Under the pieces are notes generated by a model. That model did no database searches. It worked only from the letters and a program-made list of their open reading frames with translations, and was not told where the DNA came from. Of a stretch of DNA of 64,000 bases, positions 22,554-33,917 are shown one piece after another. Numbering within the stretch: the first letter of the stretch is position 1; every line of letters begins with the position of its first letter. Made by a program: the position numbers and the translations under genes. The stretch comes from Calycina herbarum (taxonomy: Eukaryota; Ascomycota; Leotiomycetes; Helotiales; Pezizellaceae), in the NCBI GenBank assembly GCA_001414485.1, contig LLEY01000026.1:186001-250000 (forward strand), given 5' to 3'.

Positions 22554-23204
22554 GGTAGAAGTGACGGTTTGATTTTTGGTTTTGGTTGAGTGATTTGAGT
22601 GAAGTGAGTTAGGATTGTGTGATTTGGAACTTGGTAAAAATAAATAAAAAATAAATAAAAAAGAGGGAATTTGATGATGTATAAATAGTGAGAGAAAAGG
22701 TTGCAGGGAATATAGGAGTTATATGATCTGCAACTTGCAAGTGATGAATACCGATATGTCCGTCGCTGAAGGCCTCTCTACGGTCGTCGGAACTTAGTAC
22801 AGCCCGATGCTTACCACCTCACAACTCCTTAAGCCCCGAAAAGACATCGCTAAAATAAACTGAAAACTCAAGAAGCGCTATCGGCTACTAATTGATCACT
22901 CCATTAAAGCTTCTAGCTTTTGGGGTTATAGTTGTGGCTTTACAGAAGGAAGTTCTACGATGGTTATCTTGAAATCCGACGATCCATCGCTACACGTAGA
23001 GGTACCCCTCCGGGTCCCTCCGGGAAAGCTCTATTTTTCTATTGCCTAGTTCTTAACTCCTTCGTAGTCTTACGGACGGAAAGCAAAGTGTATTCTTAAG
23101 GTTACCTTATTCTCTGCCACTCGGGGCGCTGACCCACCGAACAACGTGACAGCGGGCCAATCAGAGACTACTTGCCAAATTCAGACATTATCCACAGTTT
23201 TGAT

Positions 23205-24165
23205 CCTCAGTAAACACATACCCATCAAAAACCCCTCTCCTCATCTCATCCTTTCGACAGACAGAACACCAATCGACAGCAACTCACTACATCCAGTCCT
23301 ACCTTCTCTTTTTCAGAAACCCAGCCGTAACAACAACAAAAATTCCCCCAAAAAGATAACAGCCAACATCTAAAAATATGGGCGAGCGAATAACCGATCA
23401 ACCCGAACTCACGCGACCAAATGTTCTTGTAATGCATGGTGAGGGTTTATCGTTTATTCGACTCTCAAAACTATCCTCTAGTTCCCAATTTATACTTTTC
23501 ATTCCCACGAATTTCCATACCCAATTTCAAAATCCAACCCCCCCATCTTCCCTCCCAGCAAGACCAAAAAGCACATACCCAGTTCGCCTCACAACCACAC
23601 ATCTCAAAGCTCACGCATTATTTGTTACAGTTCCGACATATCACAGCCCTTAAACACTTTCCCTCCCAATTCTAACAGGATCTTCAATAACGAGCAAAGA
23701 ATGGGGATAACACCCAAATTGTAGTTAGCCACATACTTTCAAGTGCACAGAGGCTAGGTACTTCCCAAACTCAATATTTCCAACCCTCGACTTTAGTAAC
23801 TTTACTATAAACACATTCTTATTAAAAAACCCTTCCCCACATCTTAAAATTCGCGACTTGAATCCACATTTCGACAGCACACAACATTTTTCAACAGCAA
23901 ACCATTCTACTCCCAACATCCCACCTACCTAGAAAGTTTACATGAGACACAGTAACAATAAAAGGTCTCCCCAAAAGTTACCAACCTCATCAAAAGAACA
24001 AAACAAGACAAAATAACTCAGGATGAACGAAGAGCCAAGCAGCCAGAACCCACACGACAAATGACACCTTGAGAAAGGATTGTCTTTTATTCGAGGCTCA
24101 AGACTCCACCGCAGATTCCAAAATTTATACCTACCTTCCATATCCCTAATCCCCACCCCCAACAC
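23205..24165. repeat. diverged tandem duplication, offset about 600-625 bases
   Basis: Matching blocks occur in the same order: AACACAT...AAAAACCC at about 23213 and 23812, TTTCGACAG at about 23250 and 23871, an ATG followed by a CACGCGAC/CACACGAC block with CAAATG at about 23378 and 24023, TTTATTCGA...CTCAA..CT at about 23450 and 24088, then AATTTATAC. The first copy keeps a 20-codon open start; in the second the frame closes after 13 codons. Alignment was by eye. Confidence 0.45.
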
Positions 24166-24573
24166 TAGAAACACCTTCTCCCCCGGGATAAATTGACAAC
24201 CTATCCAGGCCCCTTCGTATATTTCCCCCCCTCACCATCCTCAAGACTCAAATTCTCCATCTTTCATCAGCACGCACCAGAACCACCTGTAAAATCGTTA
24301 AAAAAAAACTGCCTGTAGCACCCACCCCCAACATAATTACATCACCAACTTCATCCAACGCACTTACCCAGAAAATCCTCGACACTCATCCACCCAAATC
24401 CACATCCCTCCCCCCTTGTCTTTTTACATCAGGGGGCCCTCGCTTACCAAAACCCCTCACTCTCTCATTCATCTCCTCTCTCCTCTCTCCTCTCTTTTTC
24501 CCCAGCAGCGAAACAAAATCCAAGCAACCCCTCGACCCACCCATCTTTCTCCAAAAAAAACAAAAAAAAACCC

Positions 24574-24606
24574 CCACCACCACCACCACCACCACCATCA
24601 CCACCT
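24574..24606 (+). repeat. ACC trinucleotide microsatellite
   Basis: About ten ACC/CCA units, one interrupted by ATC, in C-rich non-coding DNA. Confidence 0.75.
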
Positions 24607-25261
24607 CCAAAAAAAGGGTTCCTCATCAGCAAATAAATTTAACTTCACCACCCAAAACCCAAGAAAAGCTCAAACAAACCCAACTTCCAAACCAAGTCCT
24701 TCCTTTCATGAAAAAATGAAAAAAAGCAAAAAAAAAAAGACATTGATAAAAGTCCTCCTCACCTTACACCTTACACCTCTCTCTCACAATCTAAGTTGGG
24801 AGCCATCTCAAAGAGGAAAAAACACAACGTGGGAGAAATCACGACCTCCAAGAACGAAGGAAGGCGGCGCATACAAAGTCCATTAGAAGTATTATTATAA
24901 GTAAGCCATCTCATCCATCACCAACCACTCCACCGCGAGGTCGCCATGTAAAAGACCAAAAAAGAAAAAGCAACGTAAGCAAAAGATCTTGAACAAAAAA
25001 AAAAATTTGAGCAAGGAGACTAATACAGTACAGAGCCCTCCCCTCCATACGCCAAAAGCTCAAAGATCCCAAATGTCGTTCCATGCAAGAGATAGCCAGT
25101 CAGTCCCAAACTGTAGCAAGCAGTATGTCATCCATCATCCCTTCCAATATTCCCCTCCCTCACATCTCATCCCATCAATCCCATACCAAGTATATACATC
25201 CCATCTATCTCTCCTCCTCATCTGGCTCTTTCTGTTCTTTCGGCCCTTTCCAACCATATGG

Positions 25262-27701
25262 TCAATCAATCCTCAAACTATAAGGACTATCACTCCTCTC
25301 ATGCGAATCATCAATCCTAGTCCTCACACTCCTCAAACTCTCCGCCCCACGTATACTCCCATCCCTACTATTCCCCCCATTCATAATCGCGAAATCCCTC
25401 AAGCTCCCTTCATCCTGTGCCGGAGCCCTCGTGCGCCCAAATTTAGGATCCACAGGCGGCGCCATCTTATACCGTTTCGACACCGTACCCGCAGCTTCAT
25501 CATCAACAATGACAATCATCCAAACCCCAATCGCACCATTACTACCAATAAGAGGAGTGCAGTGGATCCAGCGATTTCGTCCCTCCATATCGCTCTTTGA
25601 TACCCATCGGACTTTGGCGGTGACACCACGACCATCTGATAATGCTCGTGTCAATTCATCACGTACACGGCTTGAACCACCGATCTTGGCCATAAAGGGA
25701 CTCTGCAAGATACCCGGAACCCGCAGACTAGGACTTGCAAAGAGAATTCGAAGACTAGGATATGGTCGAACAAGGAGATAATTCTCATAGATGCCGCTGA
25801 GTCTTCCACTACCGCGAGTGAGCGATTCGTATTTTCCGCCCAAAGCATCCGGACTGTTGTTGATAACCAATCGAGGCTTATTCCAGTTTCCAGTTTTGTA
25901 GTTGGTATCTTGGACTTCGTGCTGGGTCTCTTTGTGCATTCTTCCACCACATCTTCTGACGGTGTCCAACTCTTGTAGGTTCAACATCTCACTCAATTCT
26001 TGGAACTCATTTTTAGTTTGTCCTTCTTCGTCTTCGTCGTCGTGATTCTGAGGTTGATTGGTTTCGACGCCATCTTCCCGATCAACCAGGCGCTGTAGTG
26101 ATTCCAACTCGGCACAGTCCTTTACCAGGCCTGAGACGTCAACTTGAGCACCAATGAAATATCGAATAGTCCCACGACTATCACACAGGGGAGCCATCAT
26201 CAGTAAGTTCATGAACGGTGAGCCGTCTCGTCGACTAAAGAAAGGTTAGTATGCATCAAATGTTGTTTGGAAATGAGTGCTCACTAATTCAAGAAAACCT
26301 CGCAGTGTTCCCGACCAGCATCGATGACCTCTCGTAATCTCCTGACACTATGGGGACTTGTCTTGGGACCTTGCAAGAACCTACAATTTCGGCCAAGGAC
26401 GTAGCCCATACCATATTGAGTGGTTCGATGGAATTCTGCAAGATTGTGAGTGATATGTCTCGAAGGAATTGCAACAAAAACATACCTTCTGAAGCAAAGA
26501 CAATAGGGTTGTCAGGTCTCGAAGGATCCGTAAGACAGAAAACCTCTGCAAGTCCTTCCGACGCTTCTCGTAGATGTGATGGCAGAGTCCCAGTGATCCT
26601 CCTCTGAATTGACAAGCTTACTGTCTGAATATATGTGTATGTGATGTAGGCGGGCAAGTCCTCTCGAACCATGACTTGGAAAGCCTGCGCTGCCCTCTCT
26701 TCCAAATCGGGATTGATGGTGGGTTTGGTTTCTCGAGCCGTAAAGTCGAAACCTTGAATCGGATCCAACGCTTCCGCGATCGCATTGGAATAATTAATGG
26801 CCTTGAGGGCTTTGATTGCGTCCAGATAGTAAACTAGAATCGAGACTGACGAAGGTCGGTGCGAGCTCATGAAAGCTGTGAATTGTAGGAGGATTGAAGG
26901 ATCTGCAAATATTATTTCCAGATGCTCAGTAGAAAACAATTGCACGGATCTCTTTTCCAGAGAGTATTTCTTGATTTCCCCTTCCGCAGGAGCCACCAAA
27001 TCAAAGGATCCAGGATCAAGATCATCCTCATTCAGCGGCTCAAGCAAATCATTCTCCAACCCTTTGATTTGTAGAGGAGCCAATGAAGGTAGGGAAGTTG
27101 CATTGGTTTGAGCGGAGGCTATCGATCCATTTTGTGATTGAGGTCTTGATCTCGGACGAGAGTCAATCGTGGACGCGCGATCGTTGTAAGGCATTACTGG
27201 CGGTTTGGGTTCGAAAATGTTCTCTTCGTTCCTGTCTCTTTCGTTTTTGTCTTTCTCGGCCGCCCTGTTCCTCACTGATTGCGTCTCGATATCACTCAAA
27301 TCGTCAAAGTCGTCAAAGGGTTCCAAGAGAGGTTCCAATACTCTCTTCTCTGGTGGATGTCTGCTGCTGGAATGATATCAGCATGGCGCGTTGAAGAGTT
27401 GAAGATTGTCACACGTCACTGACCTTACTCGCGTTGGCACATGCGCAGGTAAGACGTTTCTCGCTGGCGATTGAGCAACCAATGTATGAACTTTGTCGGG
27501 TTTTCCTGGGGAATCTCGAGATGATCCTCGGGATTTTATGAGTAATGGTAGTCTTTTGGAGGAAGGTGGTGCGTGTCTGCGATGAAGAGGGATATCTACA
27601 ATTTCAGCAGCACCAGCATTCGATTCTCCGTCGCTATCCATGTGTGGTGGGAGAGAGGGTAAAGGTCGATCAGGAGGATTCAAACCAAGATTCAAGGGCA
27701 T
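25262..27701 (-). CDS. RGS-LOV photoreceptor (BcLOV4-type)
   Basis: Four exons in minus order (27701-27424, 27366-26486, 26435-26285, 26234-25262) join in phase through introns of 50-57 bases, giving 760 residues. The N-terminal 230 residues are disordered. An RGS-like domain spans about 232-350 (SVQLFSTEHLEIIFAD, LREASEGLAEVF). A LOV domain follows, with GMGYVLGRNCRFLQ placing the flavin-adduct Cys at about residue 404, then YRRDGSPFMNLLMMAPL and YFIGAQVDVSG. A linker and a second PAS-like domain end in IGVWMIVIVDDE. LOV domains bind FMN and form a cysteinyl adduct in blue light. In the Botrytis protein of this architecture, light drives binding to anionic membrane lipids, and RGS domains act on G-alpha. 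That the same happens here is inference. Confidence 0.93.
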
Positions 27702-28715
27702 AGGAAACTAAGAGTAAATAAGTAAAGTATTGCTTCGCTTAGCAACAACGAGCCTGGGGGACCTCTCCTGTATATTTTCCAGACACAATGCGGCTGCGGC
27801 CGGCAAACGAAAAGTCTTATATACAAACAGCAACGGGAGGGTTGACGGATCACCACTCACCAAAGAATATCCCAGCGGCTGGGGTTGATTCCGCATGGAC
27901 GTCGGAGGGGCACTTTTCTCTGGCACTTCCCCGGGCACCACTGGGAGGCTCGCCATGTCCAATGGGTTGGGAATGGAGTGGGTATGTTCGAGGACCGTGC
28001 GAGTGATCTGGGAGAGACGGTGGGTGTGGATGGTCCTCCTTGGGGCCGTTGGGAGCAGCTAAAACTGCTAGACGGCTCGATGCAGGCGAAAGCTGACAAG
28101 TTGATTTCCCGTATTGGCAAGATTATTGATTGGCCTAGTTTCCATGAACCGTTGTAGACGAATGGAGACAGACTAGAAAACGTGGGAGACTGAGGCTATA
28201 CTAGAAGAAGAACTAATGGCACCGATGATGGCAGTGGTGGGGGCCAATCTTCGATGTGGTCCCTTGGGTGTGGAAAAGGAGGTTTTTTGGATGCGTGAAA
28301 AAAGACTTGATAGAAGGAGATGGAGGATCAAGAGAAAGGAAAAAGTAAACGAGACGTGAACGAGAAGAACCTGGCGAAAAAAGAAGCTTCGGGAGAGGCG
28401 AGAAGGATACAGTAGCAGCTGTGCTGAGGCCGGGTTTGCTCGTGTCAGTGCTTGCTTGACCTTACAGTACGTACTCCGTAGACGATTATCGAGGTGAGGG
28501 GTCGTGGACGCGATGCAGATGCAGTGAGGCACTTCGATCGTGGTAGCACGCGACAGATTATCTTCCAGAGTACAGAGTACCTGAGTTAGTGGGAGGTGAT
28601 AGGTGATAGCTCGTGAGAAATCCATCTCCCTTGCACCAAATTCAAGGTTTGATCTTGTGGTGCCCAGAACGCGCCCAGGTCAACTTTTGTTTGCGTTCCC
28701 GGGGAAGGAACTACG
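27702..28715. other. promoter and leader region of the RGS-LOV gene
   Basis: Overlapping short frames on both strands, some on the minus strand that could be upstream ORFs in a long leader. No domain signal. Confidence 0.4.
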
Positions 28716-29275
28716 ATGTCGTACACTCAGTGGGGGATACTAGCCTACCTTGCCCAAAGTCTTCTGCCCCCAGGGAGTTGTAACCTGCATGTCGACAGGC
28801 AGGTACAAGTGCTTCTTTCTCGAATTTGGTTATTCTGTTCACAAAGCTCTTGTGACCGACCACTCGTGGCTAGAATGAGGCTATCGCGACATGTAAAGCG
28901 CACGAGAGGGATGTTTCAACGCCTCCAAAAGCAACTCCCAAATCTCCATCGTGGCGTCCTTCAACGTTGCAACTTGCGACAGGCTGATGGCGCGACTGCC
29001 ATGCTTCGGCCACGTCGCCACGCCCATCTCCATCTTGTCTGTGATCTGCTTTTTCGAAAAGATTGCTTTTCTTCGACTACCCCTCAATTGACCTCTCGAT
29101 CACAACGGCTTTGTTTCAGCATGCGATGGGTTGAGGAATCGCGATGATGTCCTCGAGAGGCGCTGCAGACGTCGTGCCACTTCGGGTCTTTTGGTACATC
29201 TTGTACTCGTGCTCGAGTTCTCGAAATTCGTGGTGTAGGCACTCGTACCTGTGTCACGACGACCAAGACAATCTT
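28716..29275 (+). pseudogene. possible decayed CFEM/rhodopsin-type membrane protein
   Basis: Pieces that resemble consecutive parts of fungal CFEM-containing seven-TM proteins appear in order but in three frames. LAQSLLPPGSCNL at about 28750 resembles the CFEM core. RLMARLPCFGHV at about 28980 resembles the first cytoplasmic loop. ALFQHAMG near 29110 and LRVFWYILY near 29188 resemble the segment before TM3. Stops interrupt every frame. The similarity is weak and by eye; it may be chance. Confidence 0.22.
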
Positions 29276-29464
29276 GATTAATGTTCAGATGAAAGGTCTC
29301 CGACTCGAGCAGCTCCTCCCATGTCGTTCAGGCCCACCTGGTGGCCCACCTGGTGGCCCAACCCCAAAACTCGACCCTTGTGGGTACCCTGTTCATTACG
29401 TGCAGCATCCCAGCAAATCATGAGCATCGGCATTGTCATACCCTGTATTTCAACTCTCCCTCTA
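29276..29464. other. spacer with a short tandem repeat
   Basis: Holds two direct copies of GGCCCACCTGGT at about 29329-29354. No gene. Confidence 0.4.
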
Positions 29465-29715
29465 AGGGGGAGGAAAAACACGCCGATTTGAGGCACACCC
29501 ACTTCCACCTACTTCTACCTCAATACAACCACAACCACGGACTGAAAAGTTATAACACCTAATACACTTCTTTATAACAGCTCTCAAAATCTATTAGAAT
29601 TTTTAATTATATTTTTGTGAATTTATTTGCCCTTGTAATATACCATAGTATAGTGCAGAGGGTGAGTTTTTGGCGGGGCGGCCTGTGCCTCAAATCGGCG
29701 TGTTTTTTCTCCCCT
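29465..29715. mobile_element. 251-bp MITE with 31-32-bp terminal inverted repeats and TA duplication
   Basis: The left arm (29465-29496) begins AGGGGGAGGAAAAACACGCC and ends GATTTGAGGCAC. The right arm (29685-29715), read in reverse complement, differs only by a one-base length change and one substitution in the G/A run. TA lies just outside both ends (29463-29464 and 29716-29717). The 188-base interior is AT-rich and non-coding. This is the signature of a non-autonomous Tc1/mariner (pogo/Fot1-like) element; no transposase gene is in the window. Confidence 0.78.
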
Positions 29716-29717
29716 TA

Positions 29718-30127
29718 GAGCATCCCTCCCTGCTTGTGCCCCGGAAAATTTACGAATCATTCCGGGCATTTCAGCGTCCTTCTGAAGCCCTCGCGACTCT
29801 CTCAGACTCTTCTCTGTCTTTCGCCACGCTCAGCTGGAAATTAAACGTTGGTTGATCAACCTTAAGCTCCAACAGTCTCACCCAAAGCGCTAACATCCAT
29901 AATTTACCATCGCCAATCAGCTCGTGTCAAGAGAAACATTCATCATCACTCCCGACGCAGACTCAACTCCAAACTACCGGGTCGCCAATTAACCGTCTTC
30001 AATATAATATAATACCCGCATATCCCATTCATAAATCCCGATCATCATAGCCTTCAAAAACATCTCCTCAACCCGTGTCCAGACCGCCAACCCAATCCAG
30101 TCCAACCAACAAAATATTCCAATATTA
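29718..30127. other. 3' flank of the small unknown gene
   Basis: C- and A-rich sequence without a supported ORF. Confidence 0.4.
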
Positions 30128-30552
30128 TCAAGGACCACCCTGTTTCCCTAGCCCATTGGCAGATTGGGATATCCCATTCCGGCTCGCGAAGTCGTGATTC
30201 GTAAAGTAAATATCAACGCTCGACCCCAGATCCCGTAATTCTGTCAGTAAGCTCCATTTTTGTGACCAAATCTGTACCTGATAAACCAGCGATCCAAGAA
30301 CTCGATGCAAAACCACATCTCTTTCCCTTCGTCGATCGTCTGCTGGGTTGGAAAATCGATCATAAATTGCCCAAAGCGTTTCCGCCTTTGGGAAACAGGC
30401 GGGCCAGCGATCCATAACCTCGTCATTCCACGCCGTGTCCAAAAACATCTCTGTTCGTAAAGGGATCCTGGGGAATCAAGTTTTTATGAATGTCGATACG
30501 GCGTAATAATCAAGAATTACTCTCCTTGGTTTTTAGGCTTCGTTGGCGTCAT
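30128..30552 (-). CDS. small protein of unknown function
   Basis: Exon 1 (30552-30521) encodes MTPTKPKNQG. A 53-base intron with good gtaatt and ccccag sites leads in phase to exon 2 (from 30467), reading EIPLRTEMFLDTAWNDEVMD. If the frame is left unspliced the protein has 123 residues. A further 37-base intron (30277-30241, gtacag...gacag) also keeps phase and would give 104 residues ending at 30148; it is short for this genome. The protein is soluble, rich in Trp and charged residues, with no domain I recognise. The neat intron supports a real gene. Confidence 0.55.
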
Positions 30553-31991
30553 TTCCCCAGACTTCTTTATTCAGATGTCAAGAAATGATCTGGTGTCCTG
30601 TGCGGCTCGTAATGGTGTTCACCAGTGTTCTCGTAAACTTGGCACTGGTAACCACATTTCACTTTTCCCTCCTCCCGACGAACAACAAACGCGGCAGTTG
30701 AAGACGCGGGAACAGAATTCTAAGAGGACCACGGGTCGTTCCTTCCCTAACTTTCAATGGCATCGCCCCACCCAATCACCTCGCGAAACAAGATCAACGT
30801 CGCTCCTTCCCTCTTTACTTGACCTCGCGCTAGGTACCTCGAGAGCAAGAAGGGAAGACACGACTCTGACTACTACCAAGTAGCCTAAACCATCTAGGTA
30901 GGTTACTACTTGGGATTTGGGCCAAAAAATATTTACTTTCCTCCCCCCCCCCCCCCCCACCAAAGAATTACAAACCTTCTTGGCTTTTGAGCTTCATGTA
31001 TACTATAGATTTGGAATGTTTTGGAGTACTCATTTTTGTTCTTCAAACATATTAGTCGATTTGCTTTATTATAAGAAGACCTATTTTTCTATGTTGTTTC
31101 TTTTGAAATTGAGGAATGATATCACCTTCAACAAGCATGAGAACCAATCCATCTGGATGGAAGCCAAAGCCAGTGGATTTTCATGTTTCATTATCTGCTT
31201 GGGTTCTTCTTTGGGTCGAAAGGGGGGTTTGGGGGTTCGAGAAGAGAAGAGTTGGTACTTTTTATAGCTGTGGCGCATGTCGATGACAGTAAATCCTGTT
31301 TTGACGGTAACTTACTTGATTGCTGGATTGTTGGGTGGGAGATGTAGAACTCTCTTTTACTCCGGGGTGGAGTGACGAGTTGTCGATTTGGGAAAATACT
31401 TCTTTTGGGTGATCTGGTGCCAGGTGAATTAGGACGATTCTTGATTCTTCGCTTGCTTTCGCGACTTCAGAGGGAGCTGTTACTCAAGGGCCAGAAGTAC
31501 TTAATAATGAGAGGTGGTGCGGTGAGTTCTGTAGTACAAGGAATTTATCTTGTTCGTTGGGCTGTGAAGTGCAGTTATTTTGGTCTGTTTCACGGGTTGT
31601 TTACCACATTAACTAGTCTGCGAGTTGTCTTTGGATTGAGCTTAGACGCGAGAGCTGGCATTTCGGGATCGGAAAACTGAGATTCTTGCAGCCGAGTTTG
31701 CTTTTCCACGAATGTTTGTGTAGATCCCACTCAAAGGGGGTCTGAAATTGATCGACTGATTCTCTCAAGTAGTCTCCCCAAAGCTTCGACTATTTTTTTG
31801 TCTTTCAAACACAACCTCGCCCAAATTTGAGTTTGTTGAATGATCATGGTCTCTTAGTTTTCAGCGTGTGTATGTAAATTTATGCTTGGATAAGTCTAAA
31901 TCTAACCAGTTGTCTCTAAACATGCAACGCTCTGTGATAAAAGGTGATTCATGCTCCTCTAAAACTCAGCGCTTATTTGTATCTTTGCTAC
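30553..31991. other. 1.4-kb region without a firm gene
   Basis: Contains a 16-base C run (30943-30958) and a small hairpin (CCAAGTAG/CTACTTGG, about 30876-30913). The ORFs at 30917-31267 and 31372-31680 (+) lack domain signal. Confidence 0.4.
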
Positions 31992-31993
31992 TA

Positions 31994-32494
31994 TCCCCTT
32001 AGCTGCGATCAGGATCAAAGTGGGGCGCCAAGAGCCTTAACGAGCTAATAAGATCACTGGATTCCTTTAGAAAGGGAGTTAATTTTGCCTATTTCTTATG
32101 ATATATGTTAAAACAAGAGCTATTATTATAAAGCCACACCTTGTATTTATTATACCTATAGAAAGAAACCTTCCTAACACTTTTTCTATTGTATTCCTTA
32201 GTAATAGAAGATAATGCTATTCTCTTTTAAGGGCGGTCTTGATGCCTTAATCCCTTGTAAGTAGCATACTGACGATTAGAGGCTATTTTAACTAACTTGT
32301 GAGAAGTTAGAGGTTCTTCACACGTGTTAGCATTCATATGTGAAACCCTTCTCTTTTTAGACAAGGGACCAGCCTTTCTAAGAGCTAATAAGCCATCAAA
32401 AGGGGGTTTGTTTACATTCCTAAGTTTTAATGTTCCATCCGATATACATGTATGCCTAAGGCCACCACTTTGATCCTGATTGCAGCTGAGAGGA
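31994..32494. mobile_element. 501-bp inverted-repeat element with TA duplication
   Basis: The left arm (31994-32023) contains AGCTGCGATCAGGATCAAAG. The right arm (32465-32494), in reverse complement, contains AGCTGCAATCAGGATCAAAG. Over 30 bases the arms differ at three positions, all transitions. TA flanks both ends (31992-31993, 32495-32496). The interior is partly AT-rich and has a 91-codon minus frame without a recognised domain. It looks like a non-autonomous Tc1/mariner-type element; the transitions would fit repeat-induced point mutation. Confidence 0.6.
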
Positions 32495-32694
32495 TAAAAC
32501 ATTCTATATAAAAGTTCGCTTCTCGATACAAGTTATCAAGATTTCCAAAAGCAACGCATCTAATCATAAGAAATCTAAAGCATAAGACAATATATCCATG
32601 GATGTCTTTAGTTGGCTCTTTAGTAAGGAAGGCTGAGAGCGAATGATTGACTCGGAAGAATTACACAAAGTAGCGCCTTTGAATGATTATTCCT

Positions 32695-33096
32695 TCAATT
32701 TTCATTCTCAAAGCGTGAAGATAATTCTTCATCTTTATCAGAGGGCGCCAGCGGACCCTTGAGTGTACCACCAGTTGTATGGCCACCCATTGGGGGACAA
32801 CCACGCAGTTCATCGCTTGACGTGCCTTGATCGGTTGAGGGCGTGAAATGCTTCGGTGCTTCCTTGTCCGGATATAAGTCTATCTGAATTTGTTCATCCG
32901 TAGGTTTGTAATCCCCTAAGCCGTAGACTTTGGGAGGTGTTCCACTAGTGTTCGCTGCAGATGCGTTGCTTCCCGTGGCTTGTTGGTTGCGTTGAGAGCC
33001 GTGTTCATCATGAATGGGGTAACGAGGAGAAGATGCGGAACCTTGCTTTTGAGCTTCTGTTGTCGATGGTTGGTTTGAACCTGGGTTTGAGGACAT
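32695..33096 (-). CDS. small hydrophilic, disordered protein
   Basis: An intronless ATG frame of 133 residues, dominated by Ser, Gly, Pro, Gln, Asn and Thr, with one Cys and an acidic end (SDKDEELSSRFENEN). No signal peptide or membrane helix. A motif-like middle reads KVYGLGDYKPTDEQIQIDLY. No family recognised. Such proteins are often stress- or spore-related in fungi, but nothing here shows it. The next gene on the same strand is another small disordered protein. Confidence 0.55.
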   Translation of the reverse strand: MSSNPGSNQPSTTEAQKQGSASSPRYPIHDEHGSQRNQQATGSNASAANTSGTPPKVYGLGDYKPTDEQIQIDLYPDKEAPKHFTPSTDQGTSSDELRGCPPMGGHTTGGTLKGPLAPSDKDEELSSRFENEN

Positions 33097-33917
33097 TTTC
33101 TAGGTATCTTTTGCTTTATGTGCTTAGGTTTGTGAATTTTTGGTTTGGAGTTATGATTTGGAATGGAGATTGTGGGGGTTTAGTTTTGAATATGTGCTTG
33201 TAGACAAAAGAAAGAAAAAGCCTTTGAAAAATGAGTTATTTATACTCTAAAATCCAGTGTTATTCACGAGACCGAGTTAGTTGTGATTAATATATCATGG
33301 TCATTCTGAATCACCAAAAAATTTGTAGATTTACATTTATTCGCGAACGAGAAGAATGGACAAGTTGGAGAGTGTAAGGGGTGGTCGAATGCTTACAAGA
33401 ATATCGTAATTTGAAGAGAGTTCGCAGTATGATCAAACTTAAGCGAGATCTCCGATTCTCTCTACAACTAGTCGAGTTTTCTAGCAACACCTTTTTCTCA
33501 CAGTGGGACACAGCAACTGTGAGTAAAAAGATGGTACAGAGCTTGTGAGTCGTGGTAGGTTTCTAGAATCACTACAAGTGGTATGATTTTCTTGGCATCT
33601 CTAAACTGTGAGTACTTTTTGTTTCAGCAGGTAAGCCAGTAACACACAAGCGAAGACCAGGGAAATTCTGTGCTTGGAGTTTCAAGGAGGCAGTATTTCA
33701 AAAATTACTATATTCCTAGCGCCCCGCACCCTCCCCCCCCCCCGGAGAATAGCAAGCCAATGCCCGAAAATCACGAGCGGCTTTCCATCCCCATCCCATG
33801 TGTGTTGATTCATTGGAATTTCATGATCCGCGAACTGACAGTCAAAACAGTCCTAGATTTCCCTTTTCCTCTATGGGCTTCAAGAATTCTCTGGGGGTTC
33901 TGCCGGATTGCAAAAAT
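33097..33917. other. promoter of the small gene, hairpin and C-run
   Basis: Holds a strong hairpin at 33491-33530 and an 11-base C run (33733-33743). No gene otherwise. Confidence 0.4.
33491..33620. repeat. hairpin with a third copy of one arm
   Basis: CTTTTTCTCACAGT (33491-33504) pairs with ACTGTGAGTAAAAAG (33516-33530), one bulge, 11-base loop. ACTGTGAGTACTTTTT recurs at 33605-33620. It could be a relic of a small inverted-repeat element or an RNA structure. Confidence 0.45.

Larger units (their letters stand above)
22554..25261. other. 2.7-kb region with no firm gene
   Basis: From about 23150 the + strand is C/CT-rich with long open frames that reflect composition. A possible first exon reading MGERITDQPELTRP starts at 23378 and meets a gtgagg donor, but no continuation was found. 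An old tandem duplication is annotated separately. An ACC microsatellite lies at about 24574-24606. The right end is the 3' flank of the RGS-LOV gene. Confidence 0.4.

Noticed and set aside
24416..25600. Long + strand frames rich in His, Pro, Ser
   Set aside because: Produced by C/A-rich sequence and the ACC microsatellite; the right part overlaps the antisense of the RGS-LOV gene.
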